Below are positions 6,179 to 13,459 of a stretch of DNA of 25,305 nucleotides, one piece after another. Position 1 is the first letter of the stretch, and each line of letters begins with the position of its first letter. The position numbers were made by a program, and so were the translations under genes. This stretch comes from Pseudomonadota bacterium (GTDB lineage: Bacteria; Pseudomonadota; Gammaproteobacteria; Burkholderiales; Rhodocyclaceae), in the NCBI GenBank assembly GCA_023459095.1, contig JAEWVQ010000347.1:1-25305 (forward strand). The letters run 5' to 3'. Under the pieces are notes generated by a model that was not told where the DNA came from, made no database searches, and saw nothing but the letters and a program-made list of their open reading frames with translations.

Positions 6179-7318
6179 ATGAAGCTGTTGCGCCCCCTGG
6201 CAAGCCTCGCCTTCGCCGCCCTCGCCACCCTCCTCCCCGTCCCGCCCGCGTCCGCGCAACAAGGCGTAGACAGCGACACCATCACCCTGGGTCACACCGG
6301 CGCCCTCTCAGGCCCGCTGTCGGCGTTGAGCCGGGAATATCTGTCCGGCGCCGAACTCTACTTCGATCAGCTCAACGCCAAGGGCGGCGTCGCCGGCCGA
6401 CGCATCCGCATCGTCACCCTGGACGACGCCTACAAGCCCGAGCTGGCCGAGCAGAACACCCGCCGCCTGATCGACGAACACAAGGTGTTCGCCCTCTTCG
6501 GCTGCTTCGGCACCGGCCCCAGCCTCAAGAGCATGCCGCTGGCGACCGCGGCGCGCGTCCCCTTCTTCGCCCCCTACACCGGCGCCGACGCGCTGCGCGA
6601 ACCGCAGAACCCCTACGTATTCCACGTGCGCGCCTCCTACCGACAGGAAGTCGAGAAGATGGTGAACCACCTGTACAGCGTGGGCACGCACTCGATCGCC
6701 GTGGTCCATCATGCCGACCCCTTCGGCCAGGCCGGCCTGGAGGCCGCGATCTCCACCATGAAGCGCCTTGGACTGACCCCCGTTGCGGTAGCCTCGATCG
6801 CCTCCGACGGCAGCAATGCCGCCAAGGCCGCAGCCCAGGCGGTCGCCGGCAACCCCGCGGCGGTGATCATGATCACCGCGGGCAACAGCTCCGCCGCTCT
6901 CGTGCGCGCAATCCAGGACACCGGTCACGGCCCGATGCTGTACGGACTGTCGGTGATCAGCAGCCGGCAGCTGATTCTGGAACTGGGGCCCAAGGCCCAC
7001 GGCCTGGTGCTCGCCCAGGTCATGCCCTCGCCATTCCGCGTCGATTTCCCGATCGCCCGCGAATACCGTCAGGTCGCCGACAAGGTCGGCGTCGACCATT
7101 CCTACGCGGCGCTCGAAGGCTATGTCGCCGCAGCCACCTTCAGCGAGGGCCTGCGCCGCGCGGGCAAGGAGCTGACGCGCGAGCGCCTGCTCGAAGCCCT
7201 CGAAAGCATGGGCAACTGGGATGCCGGCGGCCTGCACATGAATTTTTCAGCGCGCAACCACGTCGGGCTCGACTTCGTCGATCTGACCGTGATCAGCCGC
7301 GGCAATTTCATGCGCTGA
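6179..7318 (+). CDS. ABC transporter substrate-binding protein, branched-chain amino acid type
   Basis: The 379-residue precursor starts with a signal peptide (basic MKLLR, hydrophobic core, cleavage after ASA near residue 26), so it is periplasmic. The mature part is a type I periplasmic-binding fold of the LivJ/Peripla_BP_6 kind: ITLGHTGALSGPLSAL at the N-terminus, YFDQLNAKGGVAGRRIRIV, then the FGCFGTGPSL ligand loop and FFAPYTGADALR. Family members bind branched-chain amino acids, amides, urea or aromatic acids; the ligand cannot be read here. The ATG lies 5 bases after GGAG (6170-6173). No permease or ATPase genes are nearby, so it is an orphan that must work with a transporter encoded elsewhere or as a sensor. 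A terminator follows. Confidence 0.93.
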   Translation: MKLLRPLASLAFAALATLLPVPPASAQQGVDSDTITLGHTGALSGPLSALSREYLSGAELYFDQLNAKGGVAGRRIRIVTLDDAYKPELAEQNTRRLIDEHKVFALFGCFGTGPSLKSMPLATAARVPFFAPYTGADALREPQNPYVFHVRASYRQEVEKMVNHLYSVGTHSIAVVHHADPFGQAGLEAAISTMKRLGLTPVAVASIASDGSNAAKAAAQAVAGNPAAVIMITAGNSSAALVRAIQDTGHGPMLYGLSVISSRQLILELGPKAHGLVLAQVMPSPFRVDFPIAREYRQVADKVGVDHSYAALEGYVAAATFSEGLRRAGKELTRERLLEALESMGNWDAGGLHMNFSARNHVGLDFVDLTVISRGNFMR

Positions 7319-7340
7319 CCCCAGCCGCGAGCACATAAAC

Positions 7341-7365
7341 AAAAGCCGCGCAATGCGCGGCCTTT
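7341..7365. terminator. Bidirectional terminator between the binding-protein gene and cysS
   Basis: GCCGCGC (7345-7351) and GCGCGGC (7355-7361) form a 7-bp stem with an AAT loop. It is flanked by AAAA on the left and TTT on the right. It can end both converging transcripts; the T tract (TTTTGTTT) is better on the minus strand, for cysS. Confidence 0.75.
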
Positions 7366-7403
7366 AACCTTCTCCCTTCTTGAACCCGCGGCACGCCGCC
7401 AGC

Positions 7404-8786
7404 TCAGGCCCGCCGCCAGGTCGTGCCTGCAGCCCCATCCTCCAGCACGACCCCCGCCTCCAGCAGGGCGGCGCGCACGCGATCGGCCTCGGCGTAATTC
7501 TTCGCTTTCTTCGCGGCCGCGCGCTCGGCGATCATGTGCTCGATCTCGGCCACCGCCAGCCCGCCCGCAGCCGGGGCCCCGCCCTGCAGGAATTCGGTGG
7601 CGTCACGCCCGAGCAGCCCGAGCACGCCGCCGAGCGCGCGCAACTGCGCAGCCAGCACCGGCGAAGCACTGCGGTTGCTCTCGTTGGCCAGATCGAACAA
7701 CACCGCGACCGCCTCCGCGGTATTGAAGTCGTCGTCCATCGCAACTTTGAAGCGCTGCGCGTGCGCCTCCGTCCAATCGACCTCGACGGGCGCGGCCGGC
7801 GCCTGCTTGAGCGCGGTATAGAGCCGGGTCAATGCATGGCGGGCGTCGTCCAGATGGGCGTCGGAATAGTTCAGCGCACTGCGATAGTGGGCGCGCAGGA
7901 TGAAGAAGCGCACCACCTCGGGGTCGTACTTCTGCAGTACGTCGCGGATGGTGAAAAAGTTGCCCAGCGACTTCGACATCTTCTCGTCATCGACGCGGAC
8001 GAAGCCGTTGTGCATCCAGTAGTTGACGAAGGCATGGCCGTGGGCGCCCTCGGACTGGGCGATCTCATTCTCGTGGTGCGGAAACTGCAGATCCTGCCCG
8101 CCGCCATGGATGTCGAAGTGGTCGCCAAGCAGCTCGGAGCTCATCGCCGAGCACTCGATGTGCCAGCCCGGTCGCCCCTCACCCCACGGCGAAGCCCACT
8201 TGGCCTCGCCCGGCTCCTCGGTCTTGGCGTGCTTCCACAGCACGAAGTCGAGCGGATCGCGCTTGTCGCCGGCCACCTCCACGCGCTCGCCGGCGCGCAG
8301 CTCGTCGAGCGACTTGCCCGACAGCCGGCCATAGCCGGGAAACTTGCGTACCGCGTAGCAGACGTCGCGGTTGGCGGCGACATAGGCCAGGCCCTTGCCC
8401 TCGAGCCGGCTGATCAGACTCTGCATCTGTGCGACATAGTCGGTGGCACGCGGCTCATGATCCGGACGCAGCACGCCGAGCGCGTCGGCATCCTCGTGCA
8501 TCGCGGCAATGAAGCGGTCGGTCAGCGCACGCAACGATTCGCCGTTCTCCTGAGCGCGCCGGATGATCTTGTCGTCGATGTCGGTGATGTTGCGCACATA
8601 GGTCACGTCGAGCCCGCTCGCCCGCAGCCAGCGTGCCACCATGTCGAACACCACCATGACCCGGGCATGACCAAGGTGACAGTAGTCGTACACGGTCATG
8701 CCGCACACGTACATCCGCACCTTTCCGGCCTCGATGGGCCGAAACGCTTCCTTGCCGCGACTCAGGGTGTTGTAGATCGAGAGCAT
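7404..8786 (-). CDS. cysS: Cysteinyl-tRNA synthetase
   Basis: This class I aminoacyl-tRNA synthetase charges tRNA-Cys. With the ATG at 8786 it has 460 residues, the family's usual length, starting MLSIYNTLSRGKEAF. The frame stays open further upstream, but that extension is not family-like. Signatures: HLGH (HIGH motif) at 37-40, KMSKS at 269-273, and the zinc ligands that enforce cysteine specificity, Cys28, Cys212, His237 and Glu241. All are intact. The C-terminal tRNA-binding part ends EDGAAGTTWRRA. No good Shine-Dalgarno sequence precedes the start. A terminator-like hairpin sits 84 bases upstream on the same strand, which suggests attenuated expression or a separate small RNA. Confidence 0.98.
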   Translation of the reverse strand: MLSIYNTLSRGKEAFRPIEAGKVRMYVCGMTVYDYCHLGHARVMVVFDMVARWLRASGLDVTYVRNITDIDDKIIRRAQENGESLRALTDRFIAAMHEDADALGVLRPDHEPRATDYVAQMQSLISRLEGKGLAYVAANRDVCYAVRKFPGYGRLSGKSLDELRAGERVEVAGDKRDPLDFVLWKHAKTEEPGEAKWASPWGEGRPGWHIECSAMSSELLGDHFDIHGGGQDLQFPHHENEIAQSEGAHGHAFVNYWMHNGFVRVDDEKMSKSLGNFFTIRDVLQKYDPEVVRFFILRAHYRSALNYSDAHLDDARHALTRLYTALKQAPAAPVEVDWTEAHAQRFKVAMDDDFNTAEAVAVLFDLANESNRSASPVLAAQLRALGGVLGLLGRDATEFLQGGAPAAGGLAVAEIEHMIAERAAAKKAKNYAEADRVRAALLEAGVVLEDGAAGTTWRRA

Positions 8787-8869
8787 GCTGTTAGCCGATA
8801 AGCGAGTTGGTCGGGGCGTGCCGCCGCACCGGATCCGCCAAGCGAGTCCTGCGACAGCCCGCCGCTGCG

Positions 8870-8900
8870 AAAAAAGGCGGGCTCCGAGCGGACCCGCCTT
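8870..8900 (-). terminator. Minus-strand terminator or attenuator upstream of cysS
   Basis: On the minus strand the stem AAGGCGGG / CCCGCCTT (8 bp, with a further short TCC/GGA pairing inside the loop) runs into six Ts (8875-8870). No minus-strand gene ends here: cysS starts 84 bases further on. It therefore ends either a cysS leader transcript or a separate small RNA. Confidence 0.65.
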
Positions 8901-8931
8901 GCCCACGCCGCCCATCGCGGACGGCGTTCGA

Positions 8932-8960
8932 TTGTGAGGGGTCAGGGGTCTTGGTAGAAT
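8932..8960 (+). promoter_or_regulatory. Promoter of the TPR-Ldt-ppi-lpxH cluster
   Basis: TTGTGA (8932-8937), a 17-base spacer and TAGAAT (8955-8960) with a TG extension (8952-8953) make a good promoter. The predicted start near 8967 leaves a 40-base leader before the ATG at 9010. A direct repeat AGGGGTC-AGGGGTC overlaps the spacer. Confidence 0.6.
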
Positions 8961-8998
8961 CGGCGATCCATCCGCCGGCCTTCCCCTGAAAGAAAAGC

Positions 8999-9007
8999 AG
9001 TATAGCA
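8999..9007 (-). promoter_or_regulatory. Extended -10 element, minus strand, upstream of cysS
   Basis: On the minus strand TG-C-TATACT (9007-8999) is an extended -10 with 5 of 6 consensus bases. No good -35 lies upstream, inside the start of the divergent gene. It would start transcription near 8992 toward cysS, with a leader of about 200 bases, overlapping the divergent promoter's transcript by about 25 bases. Confidence 0.35.
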
Positions 9008-9009
9008 CA

Positions 9010-10209
9010 ATGAAAATCCGCACCTTCACCGCCCGGAGTGCGCTCGCACTGGCGATGCTTATCGGAGCGGAAGCGGCAGTCGCCGCCGATGGCCTGACGG
9101 AAATCCAGGCGCTGATCAGCAAGGGTCAGGGTGCGGAAGCGCTGTCCAAGGCCGACGCCCTGCTCAAGCGCGAACCGCACAATGCCCAGGTCCAGCTTCT
9201 CAAGGGCGTGGCGCTTGCCGGGCTGAACCGCCACAACGACGCCATCGAGGTGTTCGTCCGCATGACCCGCGAGTTCCCGGCGCAGCCCGAGCCCTACAAC
9301 AACCTCGCCGTGCTCTACGCCCAGCAACAGGATTACGACAAGGCCCGCAGCGCCCTCGAAGCCGCGCTGCGCACCCACCCGAGCTACGCCACCGCACACC
9401 GTAACCTCGGTGATGTCTTTGCACGCCTCGCCAGCCAGGCCTACGAGAAAGCCCTGCCGCTGGACGCCCCGCGTACCCCGCAAACCCCGGCGCCGCTCGC
9501 CTTGCTCAGCGAAATCAAGGCCCCGCCCGGCGCCGCGGCGTCGGCACCCGCGCCCACCGTGATCGCGACCGCGCCGCCCGCTTCCACGCCAGTGCAGTCC
9601 GCAGCGCTGCCGCCGCGCACCCAACCGGCTCCGCAGCCGACTGACGCGACACCTGTCCCTGCGCCCCAACCCTCTGCCCCCCAACCCGCTGCGGTTGCGG
9701 CACCGCCAGCCATCGCGAGCGCCAGCACAGCGAGCGAGAACCAGGCCCGGGCGCAGCAAGGCCCACGCCCTGCAGACCCACCCCAGGCACAGCCTGCCGC
9801 CCCCGCCAAGGCGCCGCCTCCGGTCGTCGCGCCAGCGCAGGCCAAGGCGGGGGACAGCGCGCCCAGTGCACACGAGGCCGAACTCGGGCGGACGGTCACG
9901 GCCTGGGCGCAGGCGTGGTCGTCGAAAAAGGTGCAGGACTATCTCGCCCACTACGACGCCGATTTCCGCCCGCCCGGCGGACGCTCGCGCACGGAGTGGG
10001 AACGCGAGCGCACGCAGCGGGTCGGAAAGCCCGGACCGATCACGGTCGAGGTCGAAGGTCTCGACGTCACGCTCAAGGGCGACACCGCCACGGTCCGCTT
10101 CCGGCAGAACTACCGCTCGAGCGGCTTCAAATCGACCACCATGAAAACCCTGGAATTCGTCCGTCGCGGCGAGCGCTGGCGTATCACCCGCGAACTCGCC
10201 GGAGGCTGA
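9010..10209 (+). CDS. Exported TPR protein with NTF2-like C-terminal domain
   Basis: This 399-residue precursor begins with a signal peptide (cleaved after AVA, near residue 26). A tetratricopeptide region follows (about 30-150; for example EPYNNLAVLYAQQQDYDKAR and YATAHRNLGDVFARLASQAY), then a long Pro/Ala/Gln linker (about 155-288). The C-terminal domain (about 290-399) resembles the NTF2-like domain of Csd6-type L,D-transpeptidases: AWAQAWSSKKVQDYLAHY, later VRFRQNYRSS and RWRITREL. The next gene encodes a YkuD enzyme with a similar N-terminal repeat and C-terminal domain. I infer a periplasmic, non-catalytic role in peptidoglycan or envelope assembly. The ATG at 9010 has only a weak ribosome site. 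The L,D-transpeptidase start lies 5 bases after its stop, so both share one operon. Confidence 0.88.
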   Translation: MKIRTFTARSALALAMLIGAEAAVAADGLTEIQALISKGQGAEALSKADALLKREPHNAQVQLLKGVALAGLNRHNDAIEVFVRMTREFPAQPEPYNNLAVLYAQQQDYDKARSALEAALRTHPSYATAHRNLGDVFARLASQAYEKALPLDAPRTPQTPAPLALLSEIKAPPGAAASAPAPTVIATAPPASTPVQSAALPPRTQPAPQPTDATPVPAPQPSAPQPAAVAAPPAIASASTASENQARAQQGPRPADPPQAQPAAPAKAPPPVVAPAQAKAGDSAPSAHEAELGRTVTAWAQAWSSKKVQDYLAHYDADFRPPGGRSRTEWERERTQRVGKPGPITVEVEGLDVTLKGDTATVRFRQNYRSSGFKSTTMKTLEFVRRGERWRITRELAGG

Positions 10210-10214
10210 ACGCC

Positions 10215-11423
10215 GTGCGCCCGCTCCGCCCTCCCCGCCCCCTGCGCGCCCTCGCCCTCGTCGTCGGCCTGGCGCTGACCGGCGGCGGCGCGCTCGCCGC
10301 ACCTCAGGACCGCCGCATCTCCGACGCCGGGCCGGAAGCCGCACTGCAGCAGATCCTGGCCGAAATCGAGGCCAAGCGCCTCGACGCCGCGCTCGACCGT
10401 GTGGACACCCTGCTCACGGTGTACCCGAACTTCCGTCTCGCCCAGTTGATCAAGGGCGATCTGCTGCTCGCCCATAGCCAGCCGCTCAGCGGCTTCGGCG
10501 GCACGCCCGGCCCGCAGAAGGAAATCGACGACCTGCGCGAGGAGGCAATCGCGCGCCTGCGCGCCTACCGCGAGCGTCCGGAATCCGGCTACGTCCCGCG
10601 CTACCTGCTGCAGATGGCGCCCGAGGAGGAGCACGCAGTGGTCGTCGACACCCGTCGCGCCCGGCTCTACGTGTATCGCAACGACAACGGCCGGCCGCGC
10701 CTGGTCGCCGACTACTACGCCAGCCACGGCAAGGCCGGCGCTGCGAAGATGTACGAAGGCGACAACAAGACCCCGCTCGGCGTGTATCACGTCACCTCCT
10801 TCATCTCGCCCGCCAAGCTGCCCGACTTCTACGGCAGCGGCGCTTTTCCGCTGAACTACCCGAACGAGTGGGACAAGCGCCACGGTCGCACCGGCTACGG
10901 CATCTGGCTGCACGGCACGCCGAGCGACACCTATGCCCGCCCGCCCAAATCGTCGGAAGGCTGCGTGGTACTCTCCAACCAGGATCTGATCACGCTCGCC
11001 AACTACGTGCAGCCGGGCCAGACCCCGGTGATCATCAGCAACGAAGTCGAATGGCTGGCCGCGGACGACTGGCAGGCGCAACGCCAGAGCCTCGGCGAGA
11101 CCATCGAGGCGTGGCGGCGCGACTGGGAAAGCGGTGATGTCGACCGCCACCTGTCGCACTACTCGCCCCGCTTCAGCACCGGCAGCGTCGACTACGCCGC
11201 CCTGAGCGCACAAAAGCGACGCGTGGCGGCCCGACGCGAGTGGGTCAAGGTCGGCGTCGACCGGATCAGCATGTACCGCAACCCGGGCCAGGAAGAGCTC
11301 GTGGTCGTGACCTTCGAGCAGGACTACCGCAGCAACACGGTGTCCGACAAGATGCGCAAACGCCAGTACTGGACGCTCGAGAACGGCCGCTGGAAGATCA
11401 TTTTCGAAGGCGCGGCGACCTGA
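10215..11423 (+). CDS. YkuD-type L,D-transpeptidase, Csd6/Pgp2-like
   Basis: The protein has 402 residues from a GTG start at 10215, which follows GGAGG (10201-10205) by 9 bases. The frame stays open upstream inside the previous gene, but only this start gives a signal peptide (MRPLRPPRPLRALALVVGL, cleavage after ALA). An N-terminal helical repeat (about 35-85) is followed by the YkuD domain (about 140-275) with His233 in WLHGTP and catalytic Cys250 in SSEGCVVLSN. An NTF2-like C-terminal domain (about 290-402) ends WKIIFEGAAT. The catalytic-plus-NTF2 layout is that of Helicobacter Csd6 and Campylobacter Pgp2, which act as L,D-carboxypeptidases trimming peptidoglycan tetrapeptides; cross-linking activity is the alternative. 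It acts in the periplasm. Confidence 0.93.
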   Translation: MRPLRPPRPLRALALVVGLALTGGGALAAPQDRRISDAGPEAALQQILAEIEAKRLDAALDRVDTLLTVYPNFRLAQLIKGDLLLAHSQPLSGFGGTPGPQKEIDDLREEAIARLRAYRERPESGYVPRYLLQMAPEEEHAVVVDTRRARLYVYRNDNGRPRLVADYYASHGKAGAAKMYEGDNKTPLGVYHVTSFISPAKLPDFYGSGAFPLNYPNEWDKRHGRTGYGIWLHGTPSDTYARPPKSSEGCVVLSNQDLITLANYVQPGQTPVIISNEVEWLAADDWQAQRQSLGETIEAWRRDWESGDVDRHLSHYSPRFSTGSVDYAALSAQKRRVAARREWVKVGVDRISMYRNPGQEELVVVTFEQDYRSNTVSDKMRKRQYWTLENGRWKIIFEGAAT

Positions 11424-11466
11424 CACCGGAAACGCCGCCCTTACCACCATTCCGTCAGGAGAAGCC

Positions 11467-12045
11467 ATGAACAAACTACTCAGCGTTTTCGCCCTCTGCA
11501 GCCTCGCCCCGCTCGCCGCGAGCGCCGCCAACCCCACCGTCGAACTGAAGACCAACCAGGGCCCGATCGTCGTCGAGCTGTATGCCGACAAGGCGCCCAA
11601 GTCCGCCGCCAACTTCGTGCAGTACGTCAAGGACGGCCACTACAACGGCACCGTGTTCCATCGCGTGATCGACGGCTTCATGGTCCAGGGCGGCGGTTTC
11701 GACAAGGACATGAATCAGAAGCCGACCCGCGCCCCGATCGAGAACGAGGCCAAGAACGGCCTCAAGAACGAAATCGGCACGCTCGCCATGGCGCGCACCA
11801 GCGATCCGCACTCGGCCTCGTCGCAGTTCTTCATCAACGTCGCCGACAATGCCTTCCTCGACTATCCGTCGCGCGATGGCTGGGGCTATGCCGTGTTCGG
11901 CAAGGTCGTGCGCGGCATGGACGTGGTCAGCAAAATCACCAAATTGCCGACGCGCAACGTCGGCTTCCACCAGAACGTACCGGCCGAGCCGGTCATCATC
12001 GAGTCGGCGCGCGTCCTCGACGCCGCACCGGCTGCCACCAAGTAA
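11467..12045 (+). CDS. ppiA: Periplasmic peptidyl-prolyl cis-trans isomerase (cyclophilin)
   Basis: This 192-residue cyclophilin carries a signal peptide (MNKLLSVFALCSLAPLAASA, cleavage near residue 20), so it works on proline bonds of proteins folding in the periplasm. The cyclophilin core is complete: VELYADKAPKSAANFVQYV, FHRVIDGFMVQGGGF with the catalytic Arg66, and SASSQFFINVADN. An AGGAG site (11457-11461) precedes the ATG by 5 bases. Its cytoplasmic relative ppiB follows after 17 bases and shares long DNA stretches with it, pointing to tandem duplication. The gene follows an L,D-transpeptidase and precedes lpxH in an envelope-related cluster. Confidence 0.95.
   Translation: MNKLLSVFALCSLAPLAASAANPTVELKTNQGPIVVELYADKAPKSAANFVQYVKDGHYNGTVFHRVIDGFMVQGGGFDKDMNQKPTRAPIENEAKNGLKNEIGTLAMARTSDPHSASSQFFINVADNAFLDYPSRDGWGYAVFGKVVRGMDVVSKITKLPTRNVGFHQNVPAEPVIIESARVLDAAPAATK
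11650..11700 (+). repeat. Direct repeat shared by ppiA and ppiB
   Basis: This 51-base stretch, coding for the catalytic FHRVIDGF(M)QGGGF region, recurs at 12180-12230 in ppiB with three mismatches. A second similar block (about 11810-11860 and 12340-12390) covers the QFFINVADN region. The spacing is 530 bases, consistent with a tandem gene duplication. Confidence 0.8.
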
Positions 12046-12062
12046 TCCCACAGGAGCCAGAC

Positions 12063-12557
12063 ATGGCGGTCAAACTGCACACCAACCACGGCGTCATCAC
12101 CCTCGAACTCGATGCCGAAAAGGCCCCGGTCACCGTGGCCAACTTCCTCGCCTACGTCGAAGCCGGTCACTACGACAACACCGTGTTCCACCGCGTGATC
12201 GACGGCTTCATGATCCAGGGCGGCGGCTTCGAGCCAGGCATGACGCAGAAGGCCACGCGCGAGCCGATCAAGAACGAAGCCGACAACGGCCTCAAGAACG
12301 AGCGCGGCACCATCGCCATGGCGCGCACCCAGGAGCCGCACTCGGCCTCCGCGCAGTTCTTCATCAACGTCGCCGACAACGATTTCCTCAACTACCGCGC
12401 GCCCAATGTGCAGGGCTGGGGCTACTGCGTGTTCGGCAAGGTCACCGAAGGGCTGGACGTGGTCGACAAGATCCGCCAGGTCAAGACCGGCTCCAGCGGC
12501 TTCCACCAGGATGTGCCGAAGGAAGACGTGATCATCGAGCGCGCCGAAGTTGTCTGA
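12063..12557 (+). CDS. ppiB: Cytoplasmic peptidyl-prolyl cis-trans isomerase B
   Basis: This 164-residue cyclophilin lacks a signal peptide and begins MAVKLHTNHGVITLELDAEK, as cytoplasmic PpiB proteins do. It catalyses cis-trans isomerisation of X-Pro bonds. Catalytic and substrate-binding segments are intact: FHRVIDGFMIQGGGF, TIAMARTQEPHSASAQFFIN and GWGYCVFGKV. An AGGAG site (about 12053-12057) stands 5-6 bases before the ATG. It is nearly the same length as E. coli PpiB. It lies between ppiA and lpxH; a perfect 9-bp hairpin follows its stop codon. Confidence 0.97.
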   Translation: MAVKLHTNHGVITLELDAEKAPVTVANFLAYVEAGHYDNTVFHRVIDGFMIQGGGFEPGMTQKATREPIKNEADNGLKNERGTIAMARTQEPHSASAQFFINVADNDFLNYRAPNVQGWGYCVFGKVTEGLDVVDKIRQVKTGSSGFHQDVPKEDVIIERAEVV

Positions 12558-12573
12558 GTCCTCGCGCCGCAGC

Positions 12574-12594
12574 GCTCCCGCCGCCGGCGGGAGC
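12574..12594 (+). repeat. Intercistronic hairpin between ppiB and lpxH
   Basis: GCTCCCGCC and GGCGGGAGC form a perfect 9-bp stem with a 3-base loop, 16 bases after the ppiB stop and with no T tract. It supports a non-coding gap here and therefore the downstream GTG start for lpxH. It may stabilise the upstream message. Confidence 0.6.
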
Positions 12595-12621
12595 CGGCCG
12601 GCGCCGCCGGAAGCCGCCGCC

Positions 12622-13347
12622 GTGGCGCTTCCGGCGCTGTTCATCGCCGACCTGCATCTGAGCGAAGACCAGCCCGACACCGTCGCCGCCTTCCTCGCCT
12701 TTCTCGCCGGCCCGGCGCGCAGCGCGGGCAGCCTGTTCATCCTCGGCGATCTGTTCGAATACTGGGCCGGTGACGACGATCTCGACGCCCCCTTCAACCG
12801 CCGCATCGGCAATGCCCTCGGCGCGCTCGCCGCCCATGGCACCGCGGTGTACTTCATGACCGGCAACCGCGACCTGCTCGCCGGCACCGCCTTCGCCGAC
12901 ACCGCCGGCCTGCGCCTGCTCGACGATCCCTCCCGCGTGCTGCTGGGCGCAACCCCTGCCCTGCTCAGTCACGGCGATGCCTTGTGCACCGATGACCTCG
13001 CCTATCAGGCCTACCGCCGTCAGGTCCGCGACCCCGCCTGGCAGGCCGGCTTCCTTGCTCAACCGCTGGCCGCGCGCAAGGCCTTCATCGAGAGCCTGCG
13101 CCAGCAGAGCGAGACCGCCAAGCGCGAAAAGGCAATGACGATCATGGACGTGAATGCCGACGCCATCGCCGCGCTGCTGCGCGCGCACGACTACCCGGTG
13201 CTGATCCACGGCCACACCCACCGCCCCGCGCAACACCTGCATCAAGTAGATGAGCACACCTGCACGCGCTGGGTCCTCGCCGACTGGCACGGCCGCGCAC
13301 GCTGGCTCGCATTCGACGGCACGTGCTTCGTCGCCCACGGCGACTGA
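12622..13347 (+). CDS. lpxH: UDP-2,3-diacylglucosamine diphosphatase
   Basis: LpxH is the peripheral inner-membrane enzyme that hydrolyses UDP-2,3-diacylglucosamine to lipid X in lipid A synthesis. All metallophosphoesterase motifs are present, numbered from the GTG at 12622: ADLHLS (Asp10, His12), LGDLFEYW (Asp43), GNRD (Asn82), LSHGDALCTDD (His117) and HGHTHRP. This start follows GGAAG (12609-12613) by 8 bases and gives 241 residues, matching the E. coli length. A TTG at 12550 would overlap ppiB and add 24 Ala/Pro/Ser-rich residues encoded by a hairpin region; it cannot be excluded. It is the last gene of the cluster and is followed by a terminator. Confidence 0.93.
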   Translation: MALPALFIADLHLSEDQPDTVAAFLAFLAGPARSAGSLFILGDLFEYWAGDDDLDAPFNRRIGNALGALAAHGTAVYFMTGNRDLLAGTAFADTAGLRLLDDPSRVLLGATPALLSHGDALCTDDLAYQAYRRQVRDPAWQAGFLAQPLAARKAFIESLRQQSETAKREKAMTIMDVNADAIAALLRAHDYPVLIHGHTHRPAQHLHQVDEHTCTRWVLADWHGRARWLAFDGTCFVAHGD

Positions 13348-13373
13348 CACCGCGCACGTAGAAAAACGCACGT

Positions 13374-13403
13374 AAAAAAGGCGCAGATCCTGCGATCAGC
13401 GCC
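13374..13403. terminator. Terminator between converging lpxH and metZ
   Basis: GGCGC-A-GATC (13380-13389) pairs with GATC-A-GCGCC (13394-13403) around a CTGC loop: 9 bp with one A-A mismatch. Six As on the left give six Ts on the minus strand, so it chiefly ends the metZ transcript. On the + strand the tail is only CTTCTGTTCT. Confidence 0.8.
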
Positions 13404-13459
13404 CTTCTGTTCTCCTCACCCTCTGCCTGACCGCGACGGCACCCGCTGCGGCCGATCGT

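Larger units (their letters stand above)
8870..8992 (-). ncRNA. Candidate small RNA or cysS attenuator leader
   Basis: From a predicted start near 8992 (extended -10 at 9007-8999) to the terminator T tract, the minus strand would give an RNA of about 120 bases. A 7-bp pair TCAGGGG (8989-8983) / CCCCTGA (8948-8942) encloses an inner hairpin CGGCG (8977-8973) / CGCCG (8965-8961), and the terminator stem follows. A tiny frame, MDRRFYQDP, lies within the first stem-loop; it has no cysteine codon and no clear ribosome site. No known RNA family is recognised. Confidence 0.3.

Noticed and set aside
8942..8989. Cysteine leader peptide or T-box controlling cysS
   Set aside because: The small frame MDRRFYQDP has no cysteine codons, and no T-box sequence or specifier loop is visible.
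8787..9122. N-terminal extension of cysS in the same open frame
   Set aside because: CysRS starts MLSIYNTL with Cys28 as the first zinc ligand; the extension is low in complexity and crosses the terminator and the divergent promoter.
9915..10214. Extended L,D-transpeptidase frame starting inside the TPR gene
   Set aside because: Only the GTG at 10215 has a proper ribosome site and gives a signal peptide.
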